Positions 49,346 to 60,845 of a stretch of 64,000 bases of DNA are shown here, piece by piece. Both the position numbers and the translations under genes were made by a program. This DNA is from Cacajao melanocephalus (taxonomy: Eukaryota > Chordata > Mammalia > Primates > Pitheciidae), in NCBI GenBank assembly GCA_963573385.1, contig CAUYLG010065727.1, positions 62,001 to 126,000 of the forward strand. The letters are read 5' to 3'. Position 1 is the first letter of the stretch, and each line of letters opens with the position of its first letter. Below the pieces are notes generated by a model, which did no database searches, had not been told where the DNA came from, and was given only the letters and a program-made list of their open reading frames with translations.

Positions 49346-52300
49346 ACTTACTATATTGACTTCATAAACTGATACTAAAATATGTATCACAAGGTTGTTT
49401 AAATAAAACAAAGTATATTATTATACACTTGATTTTAATTATTTGCATTGAAAAATAAGTTAGGAAGACGATATACCAAGATATTAAAATCCATTGCCTT
49501 CGAGTTGTAGAATTATCAGTGATTTTTTCTATTACTTGGATTTTTACGTATTCTTGTTTAATATATATAAAGTTTTGGAAAAAATTACTTGATAAATGAT
49601 TATATACATTTTTTATATATGAGGTTTGCTGGATCAAATGCAACAATAAGGGAAACATTTGGATTTTTGAACTTCTGTTTTACTCCAGGTAAGCTCTTGT
49701 TTTTTAAATTCACATTTCAGGCAGCTAGATACACTGACAAAACATAAATAGATTACATGTTGTATGTAATTAACCCAGGGTCACTATCTATTAGACTTTA
49801 GTTTGCAAATCTACCTTGGGGAACCATGGAATACTCAGGGCACTTCATGTGACCTAATTTGCATGTGTGACCCTGTGTCCTGATAGACTTATTCCAAAGT
49901 AATTTCAACCTATTGCCAAGTCCTCTGGATACCTGATTTTGGTTACTACCCCAAGAATTATATTTATTAAAGCACTCTTGGAGGGATGCATTGGAGACTT
50001 CTAGGAGCTTTAAAAATATAACAATATACCATAGACCAATAAATAATCAGCAGAAGCACACCTACTCCAGAGAGAATAAAAAATAATCTAAAGAAAAGTA
50101 GGGCAATATGAAAAAAAGCAGAATAAAGAAACATGTTTCTCCCCACAAATTCATATTTTGTTCCTCAGCATCATAATGTGTATTACATTTATTACCTGAC
50201 TATTGAATGTGGTAATGGGAGGGGAATGCAACTAAAATATAAATTACTTGCAATAGTATATAAAGTCAAGTAGGTCAATTGTTAAACAAAATAATCTTTA
50301 TGTTTTGTCACATCATTACTACAAAAATTAAATACGACACTATCTAATCTCAACATCTACTGCCTCATGTCTACTTGCATCCCTCAAACCTAGACATTTA
50401 AATGTTATTATTTTGTTCCACATTTCTTGCTAAGAATGTGATATGTTGCAGTATAACAGGCTTATATTTCCAAAAAACTTTTAAAAGACTTCAGAGAATT
50501 CCATTAAGCCTTGTGGGGAAAAAATTCAACAGAAGGCTAAAGAGCAATATTTATTCTGGGAACAAGGAAGAAATTCAGATTTTAGAGCTGAGACACCAAC
50601 TCAGTTAAATCAGTCACAAGGGTGATAATTCGTGTGCCCAAGATTTTATCCAGGTAACTTTCTTCATTAGTCATGTCAAAATTCAAATTCTTCCCTACAG
50701 ACTACAACAGGGTTGTTGAAGAGCTTTCTTTATGGAGATAATATATGAAGGTACTGCTGTCTATGTTGGAGGCAGAAAATGTAAAATAACAGAGCTTCAG
50801 TATATCCTGTAGAGATCAGATCTTTAAGATACTCTTTCTGCAATATGTTTAAGTCTACCCTTACTTGAAATTGTGTTTGGTCAAGTTTATTTTTATTCCA
50901 TTAGTCCTTTCAGTTATGGTTGTCTTAAGATTTTATCATACTCAGTTTAGTCATAGCTCTTTCTAGTTTAACATTTGAAAACAAATAATATCAATTATTC
51001 ACACTGCTGTCTGAATGGATCTCTCATTGATATTAAAATTATATTAAAAAACAAGTTTTGCCCTCTTCCTACTCATAAAACTAGCTTTGAGTTCTGAAGA
51101 TTTCGATTAGATCAATGTTTATCAGTTTTGCCTCTCCTTGCACTACTAAAATAATGAATTAATCATGTTGGTTGTCATTATTAACATGGAGAAAAATTAA
51201 TCAACATTATTATCAAAAGCATATAATTTTAATTTACTGTACCAACGACGTAGGTAAGACTGAAGATACTGAGCCATTTTCCTAATTCATATATGTTCCA
51301 AGTACCAATGCATTTTTCATAACACAAAGGTAACAAGAATCAGAGAATTTTTCCCTTTCACTTAAATTCACTTTCTTTAATTTAGTATCATGTCTCTTAT
51401 TTAAAGATCAGTATGTAACCACAGCAAGAGCTGGCACATATTCCAATTAGTCATGAACTATCAGAATTTTTGTTCACTGTAGGTTAGACATGAGTTAGAA
51501 AATAACCCACCTTCCAATTCAAAGTCACATTTCAGCTATGTAACATTTGGACCAGTTAAACCACGGGAGAATGTGTGAAAGAAGAAGTGCCTGAGTGGCT
51601 CTGATTCACAAAAGTAAAAAAATAACTACATAAATAAAAAGGATACTGTGTACATGAACACAGATTTAGCCAATTTCCTATTTTAGATTTCATATCCTTC
51701 AGGTAAATGAAGACTTGTCATGTAGAAGTTCTGGGAGAGTCCTCTTAGGCATGCATTTGCTTTCAGTGTGCCAGATTCTGATTGACGCCTATGGCCTATT
51801 TTTCTCATCTTCCCAAATCTGGAGTCTCTTTGTGAGTAGCTGGTTTTGATCTCAAGTTCCAAACCTGAAAATGTAGGGAATTTTTCTCTGTTTCTCTGTT
51901 CTAAAACCTTCCGCTGGTTATCTGATGACTGTCTTGTCCTTACAGAAATAGACCCTGCTCCCTTCCTTCCTTATGCCCCAATTTTCCCAAGATTCTGGGG
52001 CTTTGGTGTCCACACCCCTTGATTCTACCACTCCACGAAGTTTTCCCAATATATTTATAATTGTGGTGACTCTGTGGAAAATTCTTATTCATGCCATTAT
52101 CAATACTTATTCATGGCTAGTAGGTGGCACAGGATATTCCACATAATGGGGATACAATGATACAACATAAAGACTAGACTCAAGGAGTTCTCAGTCTAAA
52201 ATAGAAAGTTACATTTGTTGTTGATTTATCCCTGTTTTGAGTGAGAAAAATCTAGGGAACTACAGGGAACAGAAAGGAGGTATCCAAGATAGATTGGATA

Positions 52301-53744
52301 GGGTTGGGGTGGCCTAGAATTTAAACACCGTTGAGGAAGCATTCCTAGGCAGGGTTATGCTTGAGTTGATAATATGAGAATTTATCTCATATCTAATTTT
52401 TTTTCTTCTGTCTGTACATTGGACAGGCTATAACTCTATTGTTTATTTAAAACTAGCAATACATTTACAAGAAAAGTGAGAAATTTTTATGAGAGCTGTA
52501 AATTAGAGGAGCAGTAAACCATATATATGAACATCTGTATCAAGATGTTTTGGTTCAAATTCCAGTCTTCCCTTAGATAGACTTTATAACCAAGGACAAA
52601 TTCATTTACATCTTCATAAGTTTTCATACAAATAATTTCAGATATTTGATGTCCTCTAAAATCTTGTATTTTGTGAACTACATGTCAGGAGTCTTACAGG
52701 AAAGGTGTTAAGTCTTCTGTTAGTAATGATAGGATGGCAAACTCATGAATAAAGTTTGGGTGGGTCTTTGTGCCACATAAACTACTTTTCCTGTAACCTA
52801 ACAGGAAAAGATAAATATTATATAACGTTTACCTGCCAGCTTTTTCACTGCTCTTGATGAATGAGGAACAAGCTAATCTGGGGTCATTTTCACTATCAAC
52901 ATGGCTTTATAAGGGAATCTGTCAGAAGAGTTATGTATTTTAAAAACTGTATTTACATAAAAAGTACCACACAGTTATTTCGAGCTTTACATATTATTAC
53001 ATTTCAGAAACTCGTTTCACATAGATATTATCTTGCAATGTCTTTTTCACAGTTATGGAGAATATAGAAGATATTAAAACTTGAGCTATTCTTAATCAAA
53101 AACTAAGAGCAGGAATAAAACAATGGAATCTGTGGATATATATCATAAACTGTAGTTTTATGAATGTATCATACAAGTAGCCCTATCTCTAACAGCACAA
53201 TTTTAAAAATGTTTTGGAATATCAAAAAAAAAAAAAAAAAGGAGGAGCATAGAAAGCATAGAAAAAAAGCAGAGAAAGCAGAGACAGCGAGGTCAATTCA
53301 GACACATGATTTTATCTCTGGAAATTTAAAAGTCTGCTGTGAAGTTACAACATACATTAAAGAACTTTCAGTGTCAGTGTTGCAGTGTACATTGTGACAG
53401 AAGTCTCAAATTGATTGACTTAGCAGAAATCACAGCAATATTCTTATTTTAGTTAATGCCTATTTTGTTGACTAATTTTATACTATAAGCAGAGAGGTGC
53501 AGAAAGGTCTGTCATGGGGGGGTGTAATTAATATTTGTAAGTTTTATTTATACTGTTTAATCAATGAACTGGGCTAAAGATGAATTTATTACTGGAAAAC
53601 AAAGACTGAATAAATGATTCTGGAATTGTATGTTCTGGTGACTGTTAAAATCAACTTCCATTCATAACTCAGAAATTACAAAGTTTAGAAACTTCAATTA
53701 CTAACATAAAAGTGTTAACTGAGGCTCTGCTGCAGTGTCAAAAA
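49346..53744. other. Unassigned stretch, about 4.4 kb
   Basis: The longest part where I name no element except the A17 tract at 53224-53240 with a following AGCATAGAAAGCATAG purine-rich repeat. Open frames (for example 98 codons on the minus strand at 49362-49658 and 68 codons at 50402-50608) are short, overlapping and without domains. Old repeats too diverged to see by eye may be present. Confidence 0.5.
53224..53292 (+). repeat. A17 tract and purine-rich repeat
   Basis: Seventeen A followed by imperfect GCATAGAAA / GCAGAGAAA units. The 77-codon frame at 53164-53397 (K-rich) simply crosses this tract. Confidence 0.8.
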
Positions 53745-54165
53745 CTGTGAAGGATCTGAGATTTTACCATATTGAACACGAACAGTGTAGCATGTCTCAA
53801 ATCTTATTGATGAAGGCAGAAGACATAAAACTCCTGGTTTAGAGAGTAGGAGTTTATCATCATGGCACAGCAAGCAGCCTGAGCTTTACATTCCCATCAG
53901 TTTTCTTGCTCCTCAAGTTCCATCTGGGCAAGACAGACCATTCTAGGTAAAAGCTGTTCACTCAGTGAGTCAGCATCACACCTGACCAACTCCAAGGATA
54001 GTTAATGCTAATCTTATATATTGTGCTGTAAGCAGGCCTGCCCCATATTTTCTTCCTGCAGGGAGATACTGTCTCCATTTTCCAAGGCAATTTGTAATAC
54101 AGGCATTCTTGAAAAATTAGTCCCAAGGAAAAGTGACTCTGCATAACATTGCACAGAAAGACAAT
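53745..54165 (-). mobile_element. ERV LTR, antisense, family uncertain
   Basis: Reverse strand reads as an LTR: a U3 part with TATATAAGATTAGC near 54010-54030, then CTGCTTGCTGTGCCATGATG, ATAAACTCC (poly-A signal-like), TATGTCTTCTGCCTTCATC and a closing AAAATCTCAGATCCTTCACA. This matches the general end structure of several ERV1/ERVL LTR families. Edges are approximate. Confidence 0.5.
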
Positions 54166-56599
54166 GGAGAAATTACCAATGGAGAATTATCTCCCAAAGC
54201 GGAGTTGGTTTGCTTATCAAGACGTAGGCATATTTCAAAATGTTAAAAGCTTATTTTTCAATTTTTCCACATACGTTTTTTTTCCCATCAGCTTGGTCTT
54301 TTGACATTTCATATAATTACCTTGCACACGTGGCCATCACTTTGCCAGCAGTCTTTAGTGATTATATTCTCAATGATCGCATGACATTTTGAGTTATTTG
54401 ATTTTGCACTCTGTATCATTTCTAATTGTTATTAAGTTTGCTGTTTTTGATTTTATGCTGAATCTTTTGTTAGATCTAGTTTCTAAGCTGGGAGGTGCTA
54501 ATGCCTTTATAAAGTTAAGAGGTAGTTGTGCATTTATCTTTCTGTGCTAATTTTACAAAAAAGTGAAAATGCAAATCAGGAGGAAATCTCTGTTCAAGTT
54601 TTCTGGAGAAATCTTTTTGCCACCAATTTCCCCCTCTTTTTAGTGATACATTACTAATGTGGCAAGCATAGTGCATGTTATTGTTAGAGAAATTCACTTC
54701 AATGCCATACAGATGTGCAATGGCTAGAATTAGACCAGAGCCCAAGTAGATTTTTTCTGAAAAGTTTAAATCTTACAAAGAATACAGCAGAATCACAATA
54801 GCCTTGAGCATTTCTGCTTCAATGACAAGATGAAGGACTTTAAAAAAAAAAAAAGTTCCACTACATGATACAAATACCTCTCTTAATAGTCAACACATCA
54901 AAATATGCACATAATATAATTATGATCATTATTTTGCAGATTTATTTGTTGATGTTATTTATCCATATGGTGTGGTTATTCCTTTCTCATACTAGGAAGG
55001 TTAAAGATGGCTTTGCATTATGGGTTTGAATATCAACCCTGAATTTGATTTAAGAATAATGACAAAGTCTATAGTCTATCTGAACATCCCGTACTAGACC
55101 TCTGCCATTAACACTCATTTTTCCTTCATTCTATGGAGGTTAAAGTTTAACTCAAATTATCAAACTGATATTTTTCTACAATATGTTTAAAGAATATTGA
55201 TTTTAATTAGGAATTGCCAATAATCATAGTTGTTAGAGTCACACAGTTGTAATAATCCACTGAGGTGAGTTAGTGAAAAGTAAGTTGACTCTAGAAGTCA
55301 GTGTCAGAGGTACACTAAGGTAAAGAGGGACTTTCACAAGATGGAAAGTCCAGGCCCTCTCTAAAGAAGAGTCTCTGTTACTCAGACTCAGTCAACTGGA
55401 GGAATGTGACATGTTGACAGATTTTCCAATAATTACAAAAGAAGATTCAGAATTATATGAATTTTTTTAAGGCCACTCTTAGGCTACTTTGTGAGTTGCC
55501 AGTTTCTGCCCTTTGCTATTCATGAGAAGTGGCCCTTAACAACAGGTGCCATACAAATCTTTTCATTTACTAATGAGTTACTAAATTAACTGCCCCAGTC
55601 TGAAGAGAGATCAGGCTATTTCTGAAAATGTAGAGAGCATGATGCTTCTACAGTTGGCTTATCATGCACAGCTTTGATCTTGTGAAGAAAACCTAAATTG
55701 TCAGGTTTTCTCCTGTGTGTTTTGGAATAAAAATTCTCCACTTGACAGTGGGAACAAAGGGAGAGGATATTCTAAAGAAAAAAATTAATCATTTCATTGG
55801 ACTAAGATCCTTACTATCATAGAACAAAGTTAGATCCCTAAAATATAAATCATGCACCCTTATGCCAAGATCCTTTCAAATTTGCTCCTGGGAATGGCAA
55901 TGCAAATAAAATCCGGCCCATTTGTTATGGATTGCTTTGAACCAATTTAATTGAATTGCTGACCTACTAAAAGAAACCATTCTAAGTTGAATATTAAAAT
56001 GCAGGATCCAGCCAATGATATGCTAAAGACTATATGCCCCATTGTCCCAAAGAGATAATAACATTCAAATATTATAGTCAAACTTCATCTTAGACTCAGA
56101 AATTTTAGTTTTCTTCTGGCATTAAACAGGTAGCCACCCTTCTTTTATTTTTTTAACTTTTCTATAATATTTTGGAAGTATTTGTAATGATTTTCACTAT
56201 CAATCCTGAATGTTAATAGTGGGGAAATTAATCCTTCTGGGTATTAATTATGTAAAAAGCACTCTGGAGTTTTGAGGAAGTATTTGCTATAGTACTGAAT
56301 TAATGATTAAGTACTACCTATCAAATACAGTAAGAAGAATATTATAATCAAAGGTATTTGCAGAAAATTCTCATGTGAAATTTACAATTGATCTCCCTGT
56401 GATTGATTCTAATCTTCTAGGATCTGATAACCAAAAAAAAGAATTCAAGTACATGTAAAAGAACTTAAAAAATCAATTCCATCTGTGCTCAGCTCTTCAT
56501 AACTAGGCTTAGAAAAACAAATGTTTTAAAGAGATAACCTGTTTAACTGTTACTTGTTTTAGCGTTGGTTTTGTCTTAAGTCTGATTTACCTAGTGGCC
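54166..56599. other. Unassigned stretch
   Basis: No gene or named repeat recognised over about 2.4 kb. An A13 tract occurs near 54842-54854. Confidence 0.5.
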
Positions 56600-57200
56600 C
56601 CAAGAGGGCTACAATTGTGTCAGATATCATATCTGTGTTAGGGATCCCTAAGAGCACGCTCAGGTTCAATAATTCACTAGAAGGATTCAGAGAGCTCGAA
56701 AGCTGTCATACTCTTAAAGTTTATTACAGTGGAAAGATGATATCGAAATCAGCAAAGGAAAAATGCACATGGGGCACAATCTGGCAGACATCAGGTACAA
56801 GCTTCTAGGTGTTTTCTCTCTTTGGGGCTCCATAATGTGTTTAATTTTCTCAGCACAAATATGTAACAACACATGCGAAGTGTTGCCAATGAGGGAAGCT
56901 CACCAGAGTTTTTGTATCCAGAAATCTTACTGGGGGTCATATACGTAGGCTATGCACACCAAAATGACTGACGCTACCTTCTCAGACTCCAGACCCCCAG
57001 AGCAAAAACAGGTATTCACCATAAATGCCACTGTTAACTCTCTGGTCAAGTTGTTACAGAACAGCCCAAGACCTCAGGCATAAAAGAAAATCGTATCAGG
57101 GAGGACATGCCAAGGGCTCAGAACTCAACGACCAGAAGCCAACTATGGCCAGTCTTGAGAACAGAACCTTCTTAGAAATGGACTGTATTTGATTACTTGA
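56600..57200 (-). mobile_element. ERV LTR, antisense (MER21-like), family uncertain
   Basis: Ordered LTR blocks, reversed: CTCAGGTTCAATAATTCACT, AGTTTATTACAGTGGAAAGA, ATCAGCAAAGGAAAAATGCA, AAGCTTCTAGGTGTTTTCTC, GTAACAACACATGCGAAGTG, TGAGGGAAGCTCACCAGAG, and GAACTCAACGACCAGAAGCC near the far end. Frames at 56617-56948 lie inside and are not genes. Confidence 0.6.
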
Positions 57201-58654
57201 GGACTGCTGAATTAACCATTTCCTGCGCAATATTCAGACCAAGGAAAGGAATGTTCACCTCTAGCGTCTCTTTTATAAGAATCAGGTACTCATTCTCAGC
57301 TACCTTCTGGCAGATGCTCCCCAGGGTTTCATATCTCCAAAACAATTTGTCTTCCATGAAGACAAATGGAATTTTATGATTGACTAGAATTTCCAGCTGG
57401 TGTTATTTTACCTGAAGGGAATACCCAAGCACAATTGGGTTTCTTTTATGAAGAGGGAAGGAGAAAAGTGAGCATTGAATTGTCAAACATTTTCCTACAG
57501 CAAACTTTAATACTGCTGATTCTGATAGAACAAAATACAGAAGCATAAGCAATGATAGTATGTCTTTACTATTAATATGCCTACATGCATGTATGTGTAT
57601 CAGTTATGCATATGTGTATATACATATACATTTATGTGTGTGTGCATATATTAAAAATGTGCTTTATCTATATATACACAATAATGTTCCATGTAAGAAA
57701 AAGAAATTAGAAATAGATTAGAATACTATATTGGGTTACTTTTAATTGAATATTCTTACCATCAAATTTGAGGTGCCCTGCAATATCATCATTTTTATGT
57801 TTTTCTGAATAGACTAACTTCTCATTTTCCTATTCTTGCCACCAAAGTTCTTTTCGATTCCCTAGAAAATAATTGCTAAAAACTCATGAAATATTAATGC
57901 TTCTCTGGATCCCACTTTATTCATTCCCAGTAGCTTAAGTTCCCTTATTCAAGCTTTTAGAGGAAATTGATGTACATAACAATTGCCTCATGTCCTGAAT
58001 ACCTTTCATTTATCTTGCAATGTTTCCTAATACCCTTTGTCCTGGTGCCTAATATTCTCTCCATCCAATCTAAATAAATTAATCCATTTTATGTAGTTCT
58101 TATCTAACTTCACAGATGCTTGAAATTTTTTTTTTTGACTTTGGAAAAAGGATCAATGTTTAAATCAAAGAAATAATAAACTCTTTTTTTAACTCTAGAC
58201 AAACAATTTTGAAAAGATGCCTCAAATGATATATGCTGTTACTAGTACTACCGAAAATCCTTTGATTCCTTGCAAAGAGAGAAGCCCCTATTGTATCTCT
58301 TCTGTGTTTTGTTCTTCCAACACCATGGTCCATTTAGAAAAAATAATAATAAGCTTTAAAAACCTGAAGAGTTGGAAAAATATGAAAACACAGTTTTGTG
58401 GAGGGGATAACATATTTAATAAATCAGAGTCTGACAAGGGGCATTTAAAGATTTCCATAACTAGCCTCAATGTGCTTTTCTAATCTATGCAACTTCCTTT
58501 TCTCTCTTCATTTCTCACAAATCCATGTTGTGTACAAGCCCATGTTACCAAATTCTCAAATGGAATGTGAAGAATATTTAATCCTTTATTTCTTTTCAAT
58601 TCCCATTTTCATGTATTTTGTTATTCCATTCCATTTCTTTCTTTTCAATTCTTA
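57201..58654. other. Unassigned stretch with TG/TA-rich patch
   Basis: No gene recognised. A mixed TG/TA/CA patch lies at 57580-57680. The 88-codon plus-strand frame at 58217-58483 and its minus-strand partner have no domain. Confidence 0.45.
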
Positions 58655-58910
58655 TTATGTATAGGCATCAGCCAGTTACCTCATCTTCTTGGATATCTTC
58701 TTATTCTTTATTTAGTTAGCTCAAATGTAAAATTTTCCAAGAGACCTTTCTGATTTCCCTAGATGAGTTCAATTACTTGCTCTTCTAAGATGGCACAGTA
58801 CCAAGTCCAAATCTCTACTAGCTCTTATCACATTATGTACACTATGTATTCCTTCTATACATAGCACAGTGTCTGGCTTATAGAGGTTGTTCAGCACATC
58901 TGTGGACTGG
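58655..58910 (+). mobile_element. L2 LINE 3' end, sense
   Basis: Ordered L2 blocks: AAGAGACCTTTCTGATTTCC, AAGTCCAAATCTCTACTAGC, TTATCACATTATGTACAC, TACATAGCACAGTGTCTGGC and TTATAGAGGTTGTTCAGCAC. Confidence 0.75.
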
Positions 58911-59456
58911 GAGTTTAAAGGAATACACCACAGGTAAATACCAAGGGCTATGATAAATTAGACAAACAAGTAGGTAGAAGAATAGTGTTGTGACTTAGAG
59001 AAATCTTCAAAAGAAGTAGTGTACAAGACTTGCTCTTACAAGATAAATTGAATTCCACTACCTGGGGAATTACAAGATAAACATTACAAGCAGAAATAAT
59101 TAATAGAGTAATAATTTATGTCACCAATGCAATGTTTTCCTACCAGCAAGAAACTCACAGAGATATGTCAAATAAAAAGATAAGTCTCTTAAGAAGACAT
59201 CTATATCTATACCTATATCATTTGTATCTATACCTATGCCTATAAATCTATTTCTTAAAACCAAGGGAGGGCCTCACAAATGGCCCAACCTGGAGACTAA
59301 AACTCTGCTAAGGCTTCTTCTTTCATTCTTTTCCTTGAAGACCAACATTCTCTGTTATTCTTATTTACATGTGGGTAGGACAGGCACATGAGATAATGAT
59401 TATAAGTCAGACTCCTCAGCTTCTAAAATATGACCCTGGAGTATGTCAAATAGTAT
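58911..59456. other. Unassigned stretch
   Basis: No gene recognised. A CTATATCTATAC-type microsatellite patch lies at about 59199-59252. Confidence 0.45.
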
Positions 59457-59569
59457 GCCTCAGAGTACTCACAGGTACCCTAGAGTATTCACAGGTGCCT
59501 CAGAGTACTCACAGGTGCCTCAGAGTACTCACAGGGACTCTAGAGTACTCACAGGTACCCTAGAGTGGG
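59457..59569. repeat. 20-bp minisatellite, about 5.6 copies
   Basis: Head-to-tail 20-base units starting at 59457, 59477, 59497, 59517, 59537 and 59557. Two alternating types occur: GCCTCAGAGTACTCACAGG and ACCCTAGAGTACTCACAGG, plus an ACTC variant. Since 20 is not a multiple of three, translation cycles through all three frames; frames at 59369-59563 and 59443-59664 stay open only because of this. Confidence 0.95.
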
Positions 59570-59944
59570 CTTTATCAATAAATATGAGAGCTTATCTTCC
59601 CCACACTTGTCCCAAAATTAACTCTTTATCTGGCTTTATTTCCTGTCATAGCCACCTTCTTTGAAATATCCATATTTTTCTAACATTGACTTATATACAG
59701 CCACTTTTTGTGAAACTAATGAGTTTCTTCTTAAATGCTACAAACTCTCTCAACCTATTCTTAATAACACGTGTAAGAAAGGTACTCAGAGCCTGTCAAC
59801 TAAGCCACATCAGCCAGACTCTAAGCCTGGTGAACACAATATGTTGGTCAGGGAAGTCTTTCAGAGCCTGCCTCTTTTCAGATTCTGATCGATAATCTTA
59901 ATTTTATCACTGTTTGCAATAGTCTTGATATTTTCTGGCTAAGA
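59570..59944. other. Unassigned stretch
   Basis: No gene or named repeat recognised; two overlapping plus-strand frames (59661-59895) have no domain. Confidence 0.45.
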
Positions 59945-60110
59945 ATTTCTGCACTTCTTGAAGATATAGATTGCATTGTGCAATATGGTAGCCACTAGCT
60001 ACATGTGACTTTCTCAGTTAAATTTAAATTAATTAAGATTAAATGAAATTGAAATTTTAGTCCCTTAACTACATTAGCCATTTGTCAAATGCCCAATAGC
60101 AACAACATTC
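59945..60110. mobile_element. hAT-Charlie-type mini-element (MER1/MER3-like)
   Basis: CAATATGGTAGCCACTAGCT, ACATGTGACT, AAATTTAAATTAATTAAGAT and ACATTAGCCATTTGTCAAAT, AATGCCCAATAGC are in the order of the common GGTAGCCACTAGCCACATGTGGC family. Ends are decayed. Confidence 0.6.
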
Positions 60111-60261
60111 CACTGGTATTGTTCCACTCAATAATAAGGTTAATAGCTCCACCTCTTCTTTTACTCTCCCAAGATGCAGGTACAGATTGGCTCCTACTCC
60201 CTTATTGTTAAGTGAATTTTTAATCACCTTTACAAGATGTTATTGGACACTAATAAAAGAG

Positions 60262-60395
60262 ATAGCATGGGGAGAAATGCCAGATATAGGTGATGGGGAG
60301 GAAGGGAGCAAATCACACTGCCATGTGTGTATCTATGCAACAATCTTGCATGTTCTTCACATGTACCCCCAAACCTAAAATGCAAAAAAAAATTA
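60262..60395 (+). mobile_element. LINE-1 (L1PB-like) 3' end, 5'-truncated
   Basis: GATAGCATGGGGAGAAATGC, CAGATATAGGTGATGGGGAG, CACACTGCCATGTGTGTATC, TTCACATGTACCCCCAAACC and an A-rich tail. Nearly the same 3'UTR as the inverted copy at 9946-10089. The element may extend a few tens of bases to the left. Confidence 0.85.
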
Positions 60396-60529
60396 TATTT
60401 ATAAAAATATTTTTAAATAATTATTATATTATAGTAAAATATTAATACAGTGTGATACTGAGGAATGCTTTTGCTTAATTCCTGATGTTTTCTCCAGATC
60501 AGTGGAAATCACTCATGTAAAAGTTCTAA

Positions 60530-60845
60530 TTTCATTCAACTCCATGTATTATTTCTATACAGGAAGGAGGAGTTACCTACCTTCCTGGTTCGACTGGGAT
60601 GAGGAACTGAATGTACTTCACCGTGGTTTTTTCTTCCTCTTTTTCTGGGAAATTGTCTGCCCACTTGGGGCATGTGCTCACAAGTGCTCCCAGTCATGTG
60701 GTGTCTCTCCAGAGTGGAGGACCTAGAATGGCCCATTGCCACTAGTGACCTAGCTGGAGCATCTTTCAGTATCAATAAGCCTACTAGGTCAGAGATACCA
60801 GCCACATTTTCCAATATCCAGTTTATCAGTAATAAAGATGATTGT
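60530..60845 (+). mobile_element. Possible ERV LTR, sense
   Basis: Less AT-rich block with GGAAATTGTCTGCCCACTTG, AGTCATGTGGTGTCTCTCCA, and AATAAGCC / AATAAAG near the end (60771-60838), which fits the U3-R-U5 character of an old LTR. Family not recognised. Both strands have frames of 74-92 codons (60502-60726; 60536-60814), without domains. Confidence 0.4.

Noticed and set aside
59369..59664. Repetitive T/S/R/V-rich peptide frames
   Set aside because: They result from the 20-bp minisatellite cycling through all frames.
60536..60814. 92-codon minus-strand frame as a possible gene
   Set aside because: Overlaps other frames on the plus strand within an LTR-like block; no recognisable domain.
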